NCBI GenBank assembly: GCA_020199775.1
Contig: JAIVJZ010000049.1
Location: forward strand, 1-64,000
Length of the DNA: 64,000 bases
Direction of reading: 5' to 3'
Origin: Acidobacteriota bacterium
GTDB lineage: Bacteria > Acidobacteriota > Blastocatellia > Pyrinomonadales > Pyrinomonadaceae
Shown: one piece after another, positions 19,029-27,647 of the stretch
Position numbering within the stretch: the stretch's first letter is position 1
Layout of the letters: each line of letters starts with the position of its first letter
Position numbers and translations under genes: made by a program
Notes under the pieces: generated by a model
Database searches by the model: none
The model's input: the letters and a program-made list of their open reading frames with translations, nothing else
Told to the model about the DNA's origin: nothing

Positions 19029-21338
19029 TTATGAAGGAAGTTTAACCAAGCTGTCGCTGCCGCGGGTGCGGACGCTGACCTCGACCATCTCTCTGACGGC
19101 GCGCAGTAGATCGTCGCGGCTGTAGTTGCCCTTCTCCAAAATCTTCTCGACGTAGCCGTTGAGCCGCAGGCGGTCTTCGAGCGTGATGTCTTTGGCGGTG
19201 ATGACGACGACGGGAATCGAACGCGCGCCGGGCAGCTTGTGCAACTCCTGCACAAACTCGAAGCCGTCCATCTCCGGCATCATCAAATCCAGCAAAATCA
19301 ACTGCGGTAGTTCCTCGGCCACCTGCGCGAGCGCGACGCGCCCGTTGGCCGCTTCGCGCACCCGCCAGCCTTCCTGTTCGAGCACGCGCACCAACAAGGC
19401 GCGCGTCGCTTCGTCGTCCTCCACGACGAGGGCGGGCGCGTTACGGTTCGTCGCGGCGCGGCGGTATTTGGCGAGCGTGGCGGCGAGTTGCTCGCGGTCG
19501 AAAGGCTTCGTCATGTAGTCGGCCGCGCCCAGCGCGTAGCCTTTGTTCTTATCGTCCACGATGGTAAGCATGATGACGGGGATGTCGGCCAGCGCGGGGT
19601 CGGCCTTCAGGGCGGCGAGCGTCGCCCAGCCGTCAACGCCCGGCATCATCACGTCGAGCGTGATCGCTTCGGGACGAAGCGTGCGTGCGAGTTGCAACGC
19701 CTCTTCGCCGTCGGTCGCGCATTCGACCCTGAAACCGGCCTTGCCGAGAGTGCGCTGCAACAAGTCGCGCGCCACCGGATCGTCGTCCACGACGAGCACC
19801 GTACCGGCGTCTCCAACGAGAAGTTCGGCGTGGGCTTCGCTGCCCGGCGCGGGCGCAGTAGCAGCAGCAGCAGCAGTGTCGGGCGATTCGCTCCGCACGT
19901 CGGCAGGCAGCTTGATGACGAACGTCGAACCCTCGCCGCGCACGCTGCTGACGCCCATCGTGCCGCCCATCATCTCGCAAAACTTTTTCGTGATGACGAG
20001 CCCAAGCCCCGTGCCGCCAAACTCACGCGTGGTCGAGGCGTCGGCCTGCGAGAATGGCTGGAAGAGCTTGTTCATCTGCTCTTTCGTGATGCCGATGCCC
20101 GAATCTTTGACGCTGAAATTGATCCACTCGCGCCCCTCCTCCTCGCGCCGCACCACTTCGAGCGTGACGTTGCCCGCCTTCGTGAACTTGCAGGCGTTCG
20201 AGAGCATGTTGAGGAGAGACTGGCGAACTTTGGTCAGGTCGGCATGCATCGTGCCGAGTTCGGGGTCGGCATTGACGATGAGCGTGTTCTCGTTCTTGGC
20301 GGCGAGCGGCTTGATGGTTGATGCCAGTTCGCCGACGAGCGCGGGGAGGTCGAATGATTCGAGGTAGAGTTCTATTTTGCCCGCTTCGATCTTCGAGAGG
20401 TCGAGAATGTCGTTGATGAGGGCGAGCAAGTGCCGTCCTGCGGTCTGAATCTTTTGCAGGTCGGGGACGAAATCGTCCTGCCCCGTGTCCGACGCTTCCT
20501 CTTGCAGCATTTCGCTGTAGCCGATGATGGCGTTCAAGGGCGTGCGCAACTCATGGGACATGTTGGCGAGGAAGGTGCTCTTGGCCTGATTGGCGGCTTC
20601 GGCTTCCTCCTTCGCCAGTTGCAGTTGCGCCTGCGTCTCCTGCAATTGTTGGAGAGCGTCGGACAGTTCATCGTTAGCGCGCTTCATGGCGCGCAGCATC
20701 CGCCCGCGCTGGATCGTCCTGATAACGACGACCGCCAGTAGGAGCGTGACGAAGAGGATCGTGACGAGTTTGTAGAGCGTTTGGTCGAAGGAGCGGTTGA
20801 CGGAGTTGAGCTGGCTTTCGGCGTCGGCCTTGTAAAGCTGTTCGATCTGGAGCAGGTCATCGCGCACCTTGTTGAAGGCCGGGATGCCGTTCTTTTGATC
20901 AGACTCGGCTGCCTCCTTGATGCTGCCCTGAAGAATCAGCCCGATGACTTCATCGCGATTTTTGAGATAGTCCGCCCAATCGCGCTCGAACATATCAATG
21001 GCATCGAGCAAGTGTTGCGACTTCGCATAACGCCGCTCTGCCGCGATCAGTTGGGCGATGCTTTCCCCGGCTTCGTGGGACTGATCCGCATACACGATTT
21101 GCAGGTTGGGGTCGTCGGTCGTCAGGGCGTAGAGCATGGTGCGACGAGTCTCCTGCGTTGAGTAGAGCAAGTCGCCGATCAGATCGATGCCCTGCACCGC
21201 GCCGGTGTACATCTGCTGCACCTGCCGCTTCGCGCGCAGGAGGTCGCTCACGACGTACCACCCGACGCCGGCGACCACAATGCCGATCAGCAGGAACACC
21301 AGAGTGAATCTATACCTGTGCAGGACTCGATTCATCAA
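19029..21338 (-). CDS. Membrane hybrid sensor histidine kinase with two C-terminal receivers
   Basis: The 769-aa product has TM1 (about 11-32), a helical periplasmic sensor (33-183, four-helix-bundle style), TM2 (about 188-207) and a coiled coil (215-255). HisKA carries the phosphoacceptor H262 (SHELRTPLNAIIGYSEM). HATPase_c has N381 (N box), DSGIG near 412 and GGTGLGL near 441. Two receivers follow, with D562 (LDVMMPGVDG) and D684 (LDLMMPEMDG). It would autophosphorylate and pass phosphate on to its own receivers and to the neighbouring single-domain regulator. The upstream genes encode a porin and a phosphate-binding-like protein, which suggests that a periplasmic ligand, possibly an oxyanion, is the stimulus. 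Two adjacent ATG codons are possible starts. Confidence 0.93.
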   Translation of the reverse strand: MMNRVLHRYRFTLVFLLIGIVVAGVGWYVVSDLLRAKRQVQQMYTGAVQGIDLIGDLLYSTQETRRTMLYALTTDDPNLQIVYADQSHEAGESIAQLIAAERRYAKSQHLLDAIDMFERDWADYLKNRDEVIGLILQGSIKEAAESDQKNGIPAFNKVRDDLLQIEQLYKADAESQLNSVNRSFDQTLYKLVTILFVTLLLAVVVIRTIQRGRMLRAMKRANDELSDALQQLQETQAQLQLAKEEAEAANQAKSTFLANMSHELRTPLNAIIGYSEMLQEEASDTGQDDFVPDLQKIQTAGRHLLALINDILDLSKIEAGKIELYLESFDLPALVGELASTIKPLAAKNENTLIVNADPELGTMHADLTKVRQSLLNMLSNACKFTKAGNVTLEVVRREEEGREWINFSVKDSGIGITKEQMNKLFQPFSQADASTTREFGGTGLGLVITKKFCEMMGGTMGVSSVRGEGSTFVIKLPADVRSESPDTAAAAATAPAPGSEAHAELLVGDAGTVLVVDDDPVARDLLQRTLGKAGFRVECATDGEEALQLARTLRPEAITLDVMMPGVDGWATLAALKADPALADIPVIMLTIVDDKNKGYALGAADYMTKPFDREQLAATLAKYRRAATNRNAPALVVEDDEATRALLVRVLEQEGWRVREAANGRVALAQVAEELPQLILLDLMMPEMDGFEFVQELHKLPGARSIPVVVITAKDITLEDRLRLNGYVEKILEKGNYSRDDLLRAVREMVEVSVRTRGSDSLVKLPS

Positions 21339-21383
21339 CTTAACCTATCCGGGCGCGGGGCGTGACGCCCGCCGCCTGAGAAC

Positions 21384-21923
21384 TTATCTGATGCGATAGC
21401 CGGATTCGCCGGGCCTGCGCCCGTCCACGCTCAAGACGTTCACCTTTGAATTGTCCACCTGATCCGCGCGCACGTAGCCGATGGCGCCGGGCGTGTAGTG
21501 CACGTACTGGATCATGGCGTAAGTCGTGTTCAATTCTTTGGGCGCTTGCTGGATGGACTCGTTAAAGTGTCCTTGCCGGAAATATTTTTGATAATAGTTT
21601 TCGTCCCAGCCGTAGACGGAACGCAAGACCGCGCCGCGCTCCGCTTGGCCGGAAGGCTGGCGCATGGCGATGACGACCTTCGTGCCGTTCGGCCACTGGC
21701 CGCGCTCGGCCTTGAAATATTTACGCAGGACATCGAACGATATGTCGCGCATTGAGTTTTTCGGATTAACGATGATCGCCACGTCGCCCGATTGCGGCGA
21801 GACGGGCGACGGCGCGGCGGCGCGCGCCGCCTCTCCGCCTGCCGCCTCAGACCACACGGCCGCCCGGCTCGACGCCAGAAACAACGTCAGGACGACGGTT
21901 AGCCCAAAGACTCTGACCCTCAT
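21384..21923 (-). CDS. PstS-like periplasmic substrate-binding protein (short form)
   Basis: The 179-aa product carries a signal peptide (MRVRVFGLTVVLTLFLASSRAAVWS) and then one PBP_like_2-type lobe: VAIIVNPKNSMRDIS, LRKYFKAERGQWPNG, TKVVIAMRQ, GYDENYYQK-like YGWDENYYQK and TPGAIGYVRAD. These are signatures of the short phosphate ABC transporter binding proteins that occur without PstCAB. No permease genes are nearby. Instead the gene is 45 bases upstream of a hybrid kinase and 11 bases downstream of a porin. It may present a ligand to the kinase sensor rather than feed a transporter. Ligand identity is an inference from the family. Confidence 0.82.
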   Translation of the reverse strand: MRVRVFGLTVVLTLFLASSRAAVWSEAAGGEAARAAAPSPVSPQSGDVAIIVNPKNSMRDISFDVLRKYFKAERGQWPNGTKVVIAMRQPSGQAERGAVLRSVYGWDENYYQKYFRQGHFNESIQQAPKELNTTYAMIQYVHYTPGAIGYVRADQVDNSKVNVLSVDGRRPGESGYRIR

Positions 21924-21934
21924 GCACCTTCCCC

Positions 21935-23638
21935 TTAAAAAGTAAACGCGAGTTGTAGGATGAGTTCGTCGAGCGCGCTCAGGCCGCGTCGCGCCGTGCG
22001 ATCATACTGGCTTTTGAAGGCCGCATAAGTCGTCAAGTCGTAGCGCAAGCCGAACGACGGCCCGTTGCGTCGCCCGATGTCGCGCAAGAGAAAATCGCGC
22101 CCCGACGCATTCACGTACTGGTAGCGAAAATAAGGCTGCGCTTTGCCGAAGCGACGCGCAAACTGTGTGTAGAAACCGGGCGTGTAAGCCGCGACGCCGC
22201 CCGCGCCTTCCGGCTTGTGCCGGATGAACACGGCTTCGTTCAGCCATTCGTAGCGCGGGCTTTGATAGACGACGTGCGCGGCCATGATTCGTTGATCGAC
22301 GTTTGGAGCGGCAGTCGGCGTCAGGCGGTCGTGGTAGAAGGAGAATCCGGTTTGCAGTCCCGGCAGCCAGTCGGGGCGCGCGCTGAGGCCGAGGTTGTAC
22401 GACTTGCCGTTGTTCTCATCGAACGCGGTTTGCACCGTGCGGTCAACTGCGGAGCGCGCGCTGCGCCCGTTCCCGACCTCGGCGATGTAACGCAGGTCGA
22501 GCGAGCCGGAAGGGATGCGCCCCGTCGCCGACACGCCGACATTGTGCAACGGCAGCAAGCCGCCCTGACCTTCAAAGGCGAAGAGAAAAGGGCGGTTGGC
22601 GGCAGTGGCGAAATAAGACCCGTGGTGAAACGCGGTGTTGTAATAGCCGATGCCGCTGTGGTAACGCCCCGCGCTCAAGTTCAAATAGTCGTTCATCGCA
22701 TAGCGCAGCAGCAGGCGGTGAATCTCGAACTCGAACGAATTGTCGCGTTTCGCCTCCAGGATCAGTTCGCTGACGACGCTGAACTTTTCGGACAGTTGCG
22801 AGGTGATGAACAGGTCGAGTTGTCCCAGACCGAAAGCGTTCGTCGTGCCGCGCCCGTTGCTGGCGCGAAAGTTCACGTCGGCGAAGCCCTGAATTTGGAG
22901 GCGGGGGCCGGACGTGTGGGTTTCATGTTCCTGCCCGGTGATGGCCGCCTGCACCTCTTCCTCTTCCGGGGTGGCGGTCGCGGCCGCGGCCGTAGGGGTC
23001 GCAGGAGGCGCGGCGGGTGGCGGTTGGCCGTCGGCGGCCACGGCGTTAGCCCTCAGTTCCCTGACCTGCCCTTCCAGTTCCTCAACCCGCTTGAGCAGTT
23101 GTTGGAGTTGCGCCCGCTCGTCGGCCTGCGCGACGGGCGCGTGAGTCTGCCCCGCCGCGTCCTGCGCCGTGAAATTGATTTCGAGGCGGTTGAACTTCTG
23201 GCTCAAGCGCGGCGTCGTGCCCGCCTGCAACTCGAAGGAGAGCAGCGCATCGCCCCCCCTCTGATCGAGACTGGCGGAGGCGAACCCGCGTCCCTTGAAT
23301 TCATCGGGCATGGCGGCCGTCACATCCGCCTTCGGGATCAGGACGTAGAAGCGTCCGCCGTCAAAATATGACGAATAGTCATCGAGCGAGGCGTCCGAGG
23401 CGACCAAGACGCGCGAGCCTTCGACCGTGTCGCTGACGCGCACCGGAACGAGTCGCTTGCGAGGACGGGAGACGGGCGAAGTCGGCGCGCGACGTGCTGT
23501 TGCGAAGTTGTCATGCGCGGAGGCCGAAGCGGCCAGACGTGCCGGTTCTTGCGCACGAAGCGGGATGGCGAATGGGAAGGCGCAGACGAAAAAAAGGACG
23601 AGCGAAAGAACGACCGAGACGTTGGGGGTATGCTTCAT
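21935..23638 (-). CDS. Outer-membrane porin-like beta-barrel with N-terminal AMIN-like and coiled-coil segments
   Basis: The 567-aa product has a signal peptide (1-29), a segment about 65-160 resembling AMIN-type sandwich domains (VRVSDTVEGSRVLVASD), and a short coiled coil (AQLQQLLKRVEELEGQVREL, about 175-200). A barrel of about 330 residues follows, with alternating aromatic strands (IQGFADVNFRASNGRGTT, LNLSAGRYHSGIGYY, PYFRYQYVNASG) and a C-terminal Phe (LAFTF), as expected for BAM-dependent insertion. It resembles the porin-like proteins encoded beside PstS-like proteins and kinases in other bacteria. As the first gene of the minus-strand signalling operon, it probably admits the signal molecule through the outer membrane. 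Confidence 0.75.
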   Translation of the reverse strand: MKHTPNVSVVLSLVLFFVCAFPFAIPLRAQEPARLAASASAHDNFATARRAPTSPVSRPRKRLVPVRVSDTVEGSRVLVASDASLDDYSSYFDGGRFYVLIPKADVTAAMPDEFKGRGFASASLDQRGGDALLSFELQAGTTPRLSQKFNRLEINFTAQDAAGQTHAPVAQADERAQLQQLLKRVEELEGQVRELRANAVAADGQPPPAAPPATPTAAAATATPEEEEVQAAITGQEHETHTSGPRLQIQGFADVNFRASNGRGTTNAFGLGQLDLFITSQLSEKFSVVSELILEAKRDNSFEFEIHRLLLRYAMNDYLNLSAGRYHSGIGYYNTAFHHGSYFATAANRPFLFAFEGQGGLLPLHNVGVSATGRIPSGSLDLRYIAEVGNGRSARSAVDRTVQTAFDENNGKSYNLGLSARPDWLPGLQTGFSFYHDRLTPTAAPNVDQRIMAAHVVYQSPRYEWLNEAVFIRHKPEGAGGVAAYTPGFYTQFARRFGKAQPYFRYQYVNASGRDFLLRDIGRRNGPSFGLRYDLTTYAAFKSQYDRTARRGLSALDELILQLAFTF

Positions 23639-24133
23639 AGTGAAAACAGTTGTGCCGGATACACTGGGAGCAGAAATAGCGAGCCTGCCGGGTGGATACG
23701 ATGTAACAGAGCAATAATACGACGGTTGGCCTGACGACGCCAGTACTTAGACACTCCCGATTATTTTCAATGATTGAAGTTCGCCGAGAGCCTCTGCGGC
23801 GGCGCGGCGTAACGAGAGCCGTCGCCGGGCCTCTTCTTGCTTCCCCTCAAGGTTTGCGACCCCGCCCTCAACGCGCCCGATTCTGAAACTCAAACCGCCC
23901 CGTTGTTTCGGGGACGCGTCGCCTCAACGGCCGTGGCCGATTTCGTAAAATAAGAGTTGACTAGTTTGAAGCCGAGTGCGTAAACTCGCCGCCGTCTTCT
24001 CGCAGCCAGACTCCTCAACACGCATTCTGAGGAACAATTACCCCTAAGCATTCAGTTCCGATACTTAACGTGCAGCCAAGCCTTGCACCACATCCGTCGG
24101 GCAGCCCTGCGCCCGCCAACTTAGGAGACTTCC
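23639..24133. other. Divergent intergenic region between the signalling and MNIO operons
   Basis: About 495 bases. A minus-strand frame around 23749-23912 could encode a short helical peptide (EEARRRLSLRRAAAEALGEL) but lacks an ATG or ribosome site; it may be a remnant. The right half contains the promoter listed separately and a roughly 140-base leader to the ferritin-like gene, with CCTCA/TGAGG able to pair. No RNA family was recognised. Confidence 0.45.
23957..23986 (+). promoter_or_regulatory. Candidate sigma70-type promoter of the ferritin-like/MNIO operon
   Basis: TTGACT (23957-23962), an 18-base spacer and TAAACT (23981-23986) precede the operon, predicting a leader of about 140 bases. 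AGGAG occurs just before the ATG at 24134. Confidence 0.4.
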
Positions 24134-25747
24134 ATGAGCAAAGACCATCTGCCCCATAAAGGGTGGACCGCCGACCGTGTGCGGGCACACCTCCAGAATG
24201 CAATCTATCTTGAAATGTGGACGGTGCCCCTGTATCTCACGGCGGCCTACTCCCTCGACGTGCCCGCCAACGAGAAGACGCACCGGCCGGAGTTCGCCCC
24301 GACGCCGACGAAGCAGGACGGGTCGCCAGACTTCGACAAGTTCACGCAGAAGGACTACAACCAGTACGCGTTCAATAACATTCTCTCCGTCGCCATTCAG
24401 GAGATGCTGCACGTCGAACTCGCGGGCAACCTGCTCAACGCCGTGCGCTCTCCTGACGACTCGACCCCGGTGACCTTCACCGGCAGCGGCGCCGACCCGC
24501 AGCCCCCGTTTTCCGCGCCACGATATGACTCCGCGCCGGCCTGTCTGAAAGATGACGTGCTCCCCAACGGAGTCACGTTGCGGCTCGGGAAGTTCGACGA
24601 GAATCAGGCGCTTCTTTTTCAGTGGGTCGAGGCGGAACAGCCGCTTCCGCCGCCTCCCTACGACATCGAGGAGTGGCACGAATACTACAACTCGATTGGA
24701 CACTTCTACACCTCGCTCATGTACGGCATGAAAGCCTGCTGGGCGGAACTCTACCCTTCCGGGGGGCGCGCGCAAGACCCCTACCAGCGTGACGACTGGG
24801 AGTCGGGCGCGAGACAGGCGGGCGCGCGGCTACTCAAAATGATCTTCAACCAGCCGACTCTCCCCCCCCTCCAATCGTCGGCGGGCGCGGGAGCCGACGC
24901 GTTGGATTCCACGCGCTACCAAAACTTCAGCATAAAAATTTACGGAGCGCCCGACGAGGCTTTAGTCCGCGCCGAAGCGGCCATGATGGCTACGATGGTT
25001 CAGGGCGAAGGGGCCGGAAAAAAGAAGGACATCCCCCACAAATTTCAACCGACGGGCGACCCGTCGGACGACATCGAGGTTGCGCTCGATAAAGTCAGCC
25101 ACTTGGAACGCTTCCACGTTCTTGTCAAGCTGGCCGCCGAGGGTAAATTCACTTACGTGCAGCCCGTCGAGAACCCGGCACCCAAACCCTTCCTCACCGC
25201 GCTGAACCAGAGCTACTCGGCGTTCCTTACGAGTCTCAACTCGGCCTTCTGTAATCAGGGCGACATGAGCATCGCGGCGATGGCGGGTCTCGGCAACCGC
25301 GTGCTTCAGGCGTGGCAGAACAACGTGACCGCCCCGGAAATGTTCCAGTGGGTTGACAGCAGCGCCTTCATCGACAAGACCGGCGCGAAAGGCTTTCACG
25401 CCTGTCAGGGACTCGACCCCGCGGGCACGAGCGATTGCGCATTTGGTTTCTATCACACGTGCGCCGGGGCGAACATGTGTAAAGGTCAGGGGGGCTGCGG
25501 CGCCTTGATCAGCAATACCGAGCAGCCGCCGGTTGACTGGAAGCCCGGCACTAATGACTGTCAGGGTAAAGGACATTGCGGCATTCCGATCCCGGCACTG
25601 CAATGCTTCGTTGACGAAAACAACAAGGGGCAGTCCGTGTGGGAGTATGCGAGAACTTTGATAAACCAACCGACGAACACCCCTCAACCCAACGATCTGC
25701 GCACGGCGTTGACGGGCACGGGCGGAGAGTGTGGACAGAGCAAATAA
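24134..25747 (+). CDS. Ferritin-like protein with Cys-rich, bufferin-like C-terminal tail (probable MNIO substrate)
   Basis: The 537-aa product starts with a VioB/iminophenyl-pyruvate-synthase-type ferritin-like domain (about 10-345). Candidate di-iron ligands are E27 (YLEMWTVPLY), E90 and H93 (QEMLHVELAGN), E183/H190 and E325/H328 (HLERFH). After residue 420 it changes to a Cys-rich tail: HACQGLDPAGTSDCA with C424 and C435, HTCAGANMCKGQGGCG with C443, C449 and C455, NDCQGKGHCG with C476 and C482, and further Cys near 491 and 534. The C-x-G-x4-G-x2-DCA...H-x-CAG spacing is that of DUF2282 (BufA1) peptides, and CKGQGGC that of BufA2-like peptides. These are substrates of DUF692 enzymes, and one is encoded 27 bases downstream. 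No signal peptide is present. That the tail is modified is inferred. Confidence 0.8.
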   Translation: MSKDHLPHKGWTADRVRAHLQNAIYLEMWTVPLYLTAAYSLDVPANEKTHRPEFAPTPTKQDGSPDFDKFTQKDYNQYAFNNILSVAIQEMLHVELAGNLLNAVRSPDDSTPVTFTGSGADPQPPFSAPRYDSAPACLKDDVLPNGVTLRLGKFDENQALLFQWVEAEQPLPPPPYDIEEWHEYYNSIGHFYTSLMYGMKACWAELYPSGGRAQDPYQRDDWESGARQAGARLLKMIFNQPTLPPLQSSAGAGADALDSTRYQNFSIKIYGAPDEALVRAEAAMMATMVQGEGAGKKKDIPHKFQPTGDPSDDIEVALDKVSHLERFHVLVKLAAEGKFTYVQPVENPAPKPFLTALNQSYSAFLTSLNSAFCNQGDMSIAAMAGLGNRVLQAWQNNVTAPEMFQWVDSSAFIDKTGAKGFHACQGLDPAGTSDCAFGFYHTCAGANMCKGQGGCGALISNTEQPPVDWKPGTNDCQGKGHCGIPIPALQCFVDENNKGQSVWEYARTLINQPTNTPQPNDLRTALTGTGGECGQSK

Positions 25748-25774
25748 TTTGTAACGCTGGCGAGTGAAAAGTCG

Positions 25775-26716
25775 ATGTCTCGCTTTAACTACCCAAACCT
25801 CGGCTTCGGGGTCGGTCTTCGTCATCAGCACTTCAATTACGTGCTGGACAACCGGCCCCGGGTCGATTGGTTCGAGATCATCTCGGAGAACTTTATCGAC
25901 TCGCGGGGCTGGCCGCGCCATGTGCTCGCGCGCGTGGCCGAGCAGTACCCCGTGGTCATGCACGGCGTCTCGATGTCGGTCGGGAGCGCCGACCCCTTAG
26001 ACTTCGGATACCTGACGCGTCTGAAACATCTGGCGCGGGAGATAGGGGCGCGCTGGGTCTCCGATCACCTTTGCTGGACGGGCATCCTCGGGCGCAACAC
26101 GCACGACCTTCTGCCCATCCCGCTCAACGAAGAGGCGCTGAAACACGTCGTCCGCCGCGTGCGCACCATACAGGATTTTCTTGAGCGGCCTCTCGTGATG
26201 GAGAATCCCAGCAGCTATTTGAGCTTCGCTTCCGACACGATGCGCGAGTGGGAATTTTTAAACGCCCTGGCTGAAGAGGCCGACTGCGGGCTGCTGCTCG
26301 ACGTGAACAACGTTTACGTTTCGAGCGTCAACCACGGCTTCGACCCGTTGGAATATATCGAGTCGCTGCCGCACGAACGCGTCGTCCAAATACACGTCGC
26401 CGGCCACACGCATTGCGGCACGCACATCGTGGACACACACGACGGCCCGGTTATGAGAGGCGTCTGGGAACTCTATCGCCTCGCCTGTCGTCATCATGAC
26501 GGCGTCTCGACGCTCCTCGAATGGGACTCAAGCCTTCCAGAGTTTCCGGTTCTCCACGCGGAAGTTTTGAAGGCGAAAGACTACCTGACGGCTGATTCGT
26601 CGCCGCCGGAATCTGAGAGTCTGGAGCATGTAGCTGCGGGGTGTTCGGCGCGCGCTTCGCGCCACGCACTCGCCGGCGCTCACCCGCCACACTCGTCTCT
26701 GCCGGAGTACGTATGA
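25775..26716 (+). CDS. DUF692 multinuclear non-heme iron oxidative enzyme (MNIO)
   Basis: The 313-aa product has the TIM-barrel signatures of DUF692/MbnB/TglH/BufB enzymes: GFGVGLRHQHF, WFEIISENFID, VMHGVSMSVGS, RWVSDHLCWTG, LVMENPSSYLSF, LLLDVNNVYVSS, VQIHVAGHTHCG and LLEWDSSLPEF. The His, Glu, Asp and Asn of these motifs bind two or three iron atoms. Characterised members use O2 to remodel cysteine residues of ribosomal peptides, for example to oxazolone-thioamide or thiooxazole, or by excising the beta-carbon. The gene follows the Cys-tailed ferritin-like gene by 27 bases and overlaps its DUF2063 partner by ATGA. The last ~35 residues are low-complexity and not part of the barrel. Confidence 0.93.
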   Translation: MSRFNYPNLGFGVGLRHQHFNYVLDNRPRVDWFEIISENFIDSRGWPRHVLARVAEQYPVVMHGVSMSVGSADPLDFGYLTRLKHLAREIGARWVSDHLCWTGILGRNTHDLLPIPLNEEALKHVVRRVRTIQDFLERPLVMENPSSYLSFASDTMREWEFLNALAEEADCGLLLDVNNVYVSSVNHGFDPLEYIESLPHERVVQIHVAGHTHCGTHIVDTHDGPVMRGVWELYRLACRHHDGVSTLLEWDSSLPEFPVLHAEVLKAKDYLTADSSPPESESLEHVAAGCSARASRHALAGAHPPHSSLPEYV

Positions 26717-27600
26717 ACCTCGACGACGAGAGCGTGGGCGGCATCGAGCTCGGCCGCCTGCAAGGCTGGATGCAGGCGGTCATCACGCACCCCGGCGGCG
26801 TCGGCGCGGGCGTCGCCTCTCCGGCGGCGAGGCGACGCGTCGCGGTGGATGCGAAGTCGCTTGAGACCATCGTGATCCCCTCAGAGACGCTCACCGGCGC
26901 GGAGCGTCTCGCCATCTATAGCCGCTCTTATCACGCGCGCCTTCTACAATGCATGAGGGAAATGCTCCCCGCCCTCTACCACGCGCTCGGCGAGGGACTC
27001 TTCAACCTTTTCGCACTCGACTACCTGCAACACCACCCTCCACGCAGCTACACTCTGGACAATCTGGCCGACCGCTTCGTGCAGCACCTCGCCGAAACCC
27101 GCCCCGACTCGAATGCGCTGCCGAGCGAGAGAGAGAGTTGGCCGGACTTCATTGTCGAACTGGTCGCGATGGAATGGGCGTTCCTCAAAGTCTACGACGG
27201 CGACGGACTTGAGGGGCGTGCGTTACCGTCGGCGGCGGGTATCCGCGCGCTCGATCTCGAACGAATCCTTGAATCGCGCCCCGCCCCTGCGCCCTGTCTG
27301 CGTCTGTTCGCCTTTCGGTACCCCGTCCACGCGTATATGCTCGCCGTGCGCAGGGGAGAACGCCCGCCGATTCCAGCCCCCTCCGAGACTTTTGTGGCGG
27401 CAACTCGTTCGGACTTCCGTGTCATGCTATATGAACTCTCCGCGCAGCAGTACGCCGTCCTGAAAGCCTTCGACGGTCAGCATGCGCTCAAAGATGCGCT
27501 CGATCAAATCGGTTCCGTCTCAAGCCCTCGGCCGCACGCAGCAACGATTCGGGACTGGCTTTGTGATTGGGCGAGCAAGGGCTTTTTAGAAACCGTCTAA
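26713..27600 (+). CDS. DUF2063 partner protein of the MNIO enzyme (MbnC/BufC-like)
   Basis: Start taken at the ATG 26713, overlapping the stop of the DUF692 gene; 295 aa. The N-terminal half matches DUF2063 (LQGWMQAVITHP, ERLAIYSRSYHARLLQCM, LPALYHALGEGLFNLFALDYL, HPPRSYTLDNLADRF, WPDFIVELVAMEWAFLKVYD). The C-terminal half (about 160-295) is the variable RRE-like module found in such partners, ending in a short helical bundle (QQYAVLKAFDGQHALKDAL). Partners of this type bind the leader or body of the substrate and hold it for the DUF692 enzyme. Translational coupling supports a heterodimer. A longer in-frame GTG upstream would overlap DUF692 extensively and is rejected. Confidence 0.9.
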   Translation: MNLDDESVGGIELGRLQGWMQAVITHPGGVGAGVASPAARRRVAVDAKSLETIVIPSETLTGAERLAIYSRSYHARLLQCMREMLPALYHALGEGLFNLFALDYLQHHPPRSYTLDNLADRFVQHLAETRPDSNALPSERESWPDFIVELVAMEWAFLKVYDGDGLEGRALPSAAGIRALDLERILESRPAPAPCLRLFAFRYPVHAYMLAVRRGERPPIPAPSETFVAATRSDFRVMLYELSAQQYAVLKAFDGQHALKDALDQIGSVSSPRPHAATIRDWLCDWASKGFLETV

Positions 27601-27647
27601 GTCACAAACGGTTGCGTTGCGCCGGGCGTTAGCCCGCAAGGAGAGTG

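Noticed and set aside
22217..23371. 384-codon plus-strand open frame opposite the porin
   Set aside because: It is the antisense of a convincing signal-peptide and beta-barrel gene; composition is typical of GC-rich shadows. 17647-18690 and 35172-36188 are similar cases.
24962..25963. 333-codon minus-strand frame spanning the ferritin-like and DUF692 genes
   Set aside because: Antisense to two well-supported genes, no motif.
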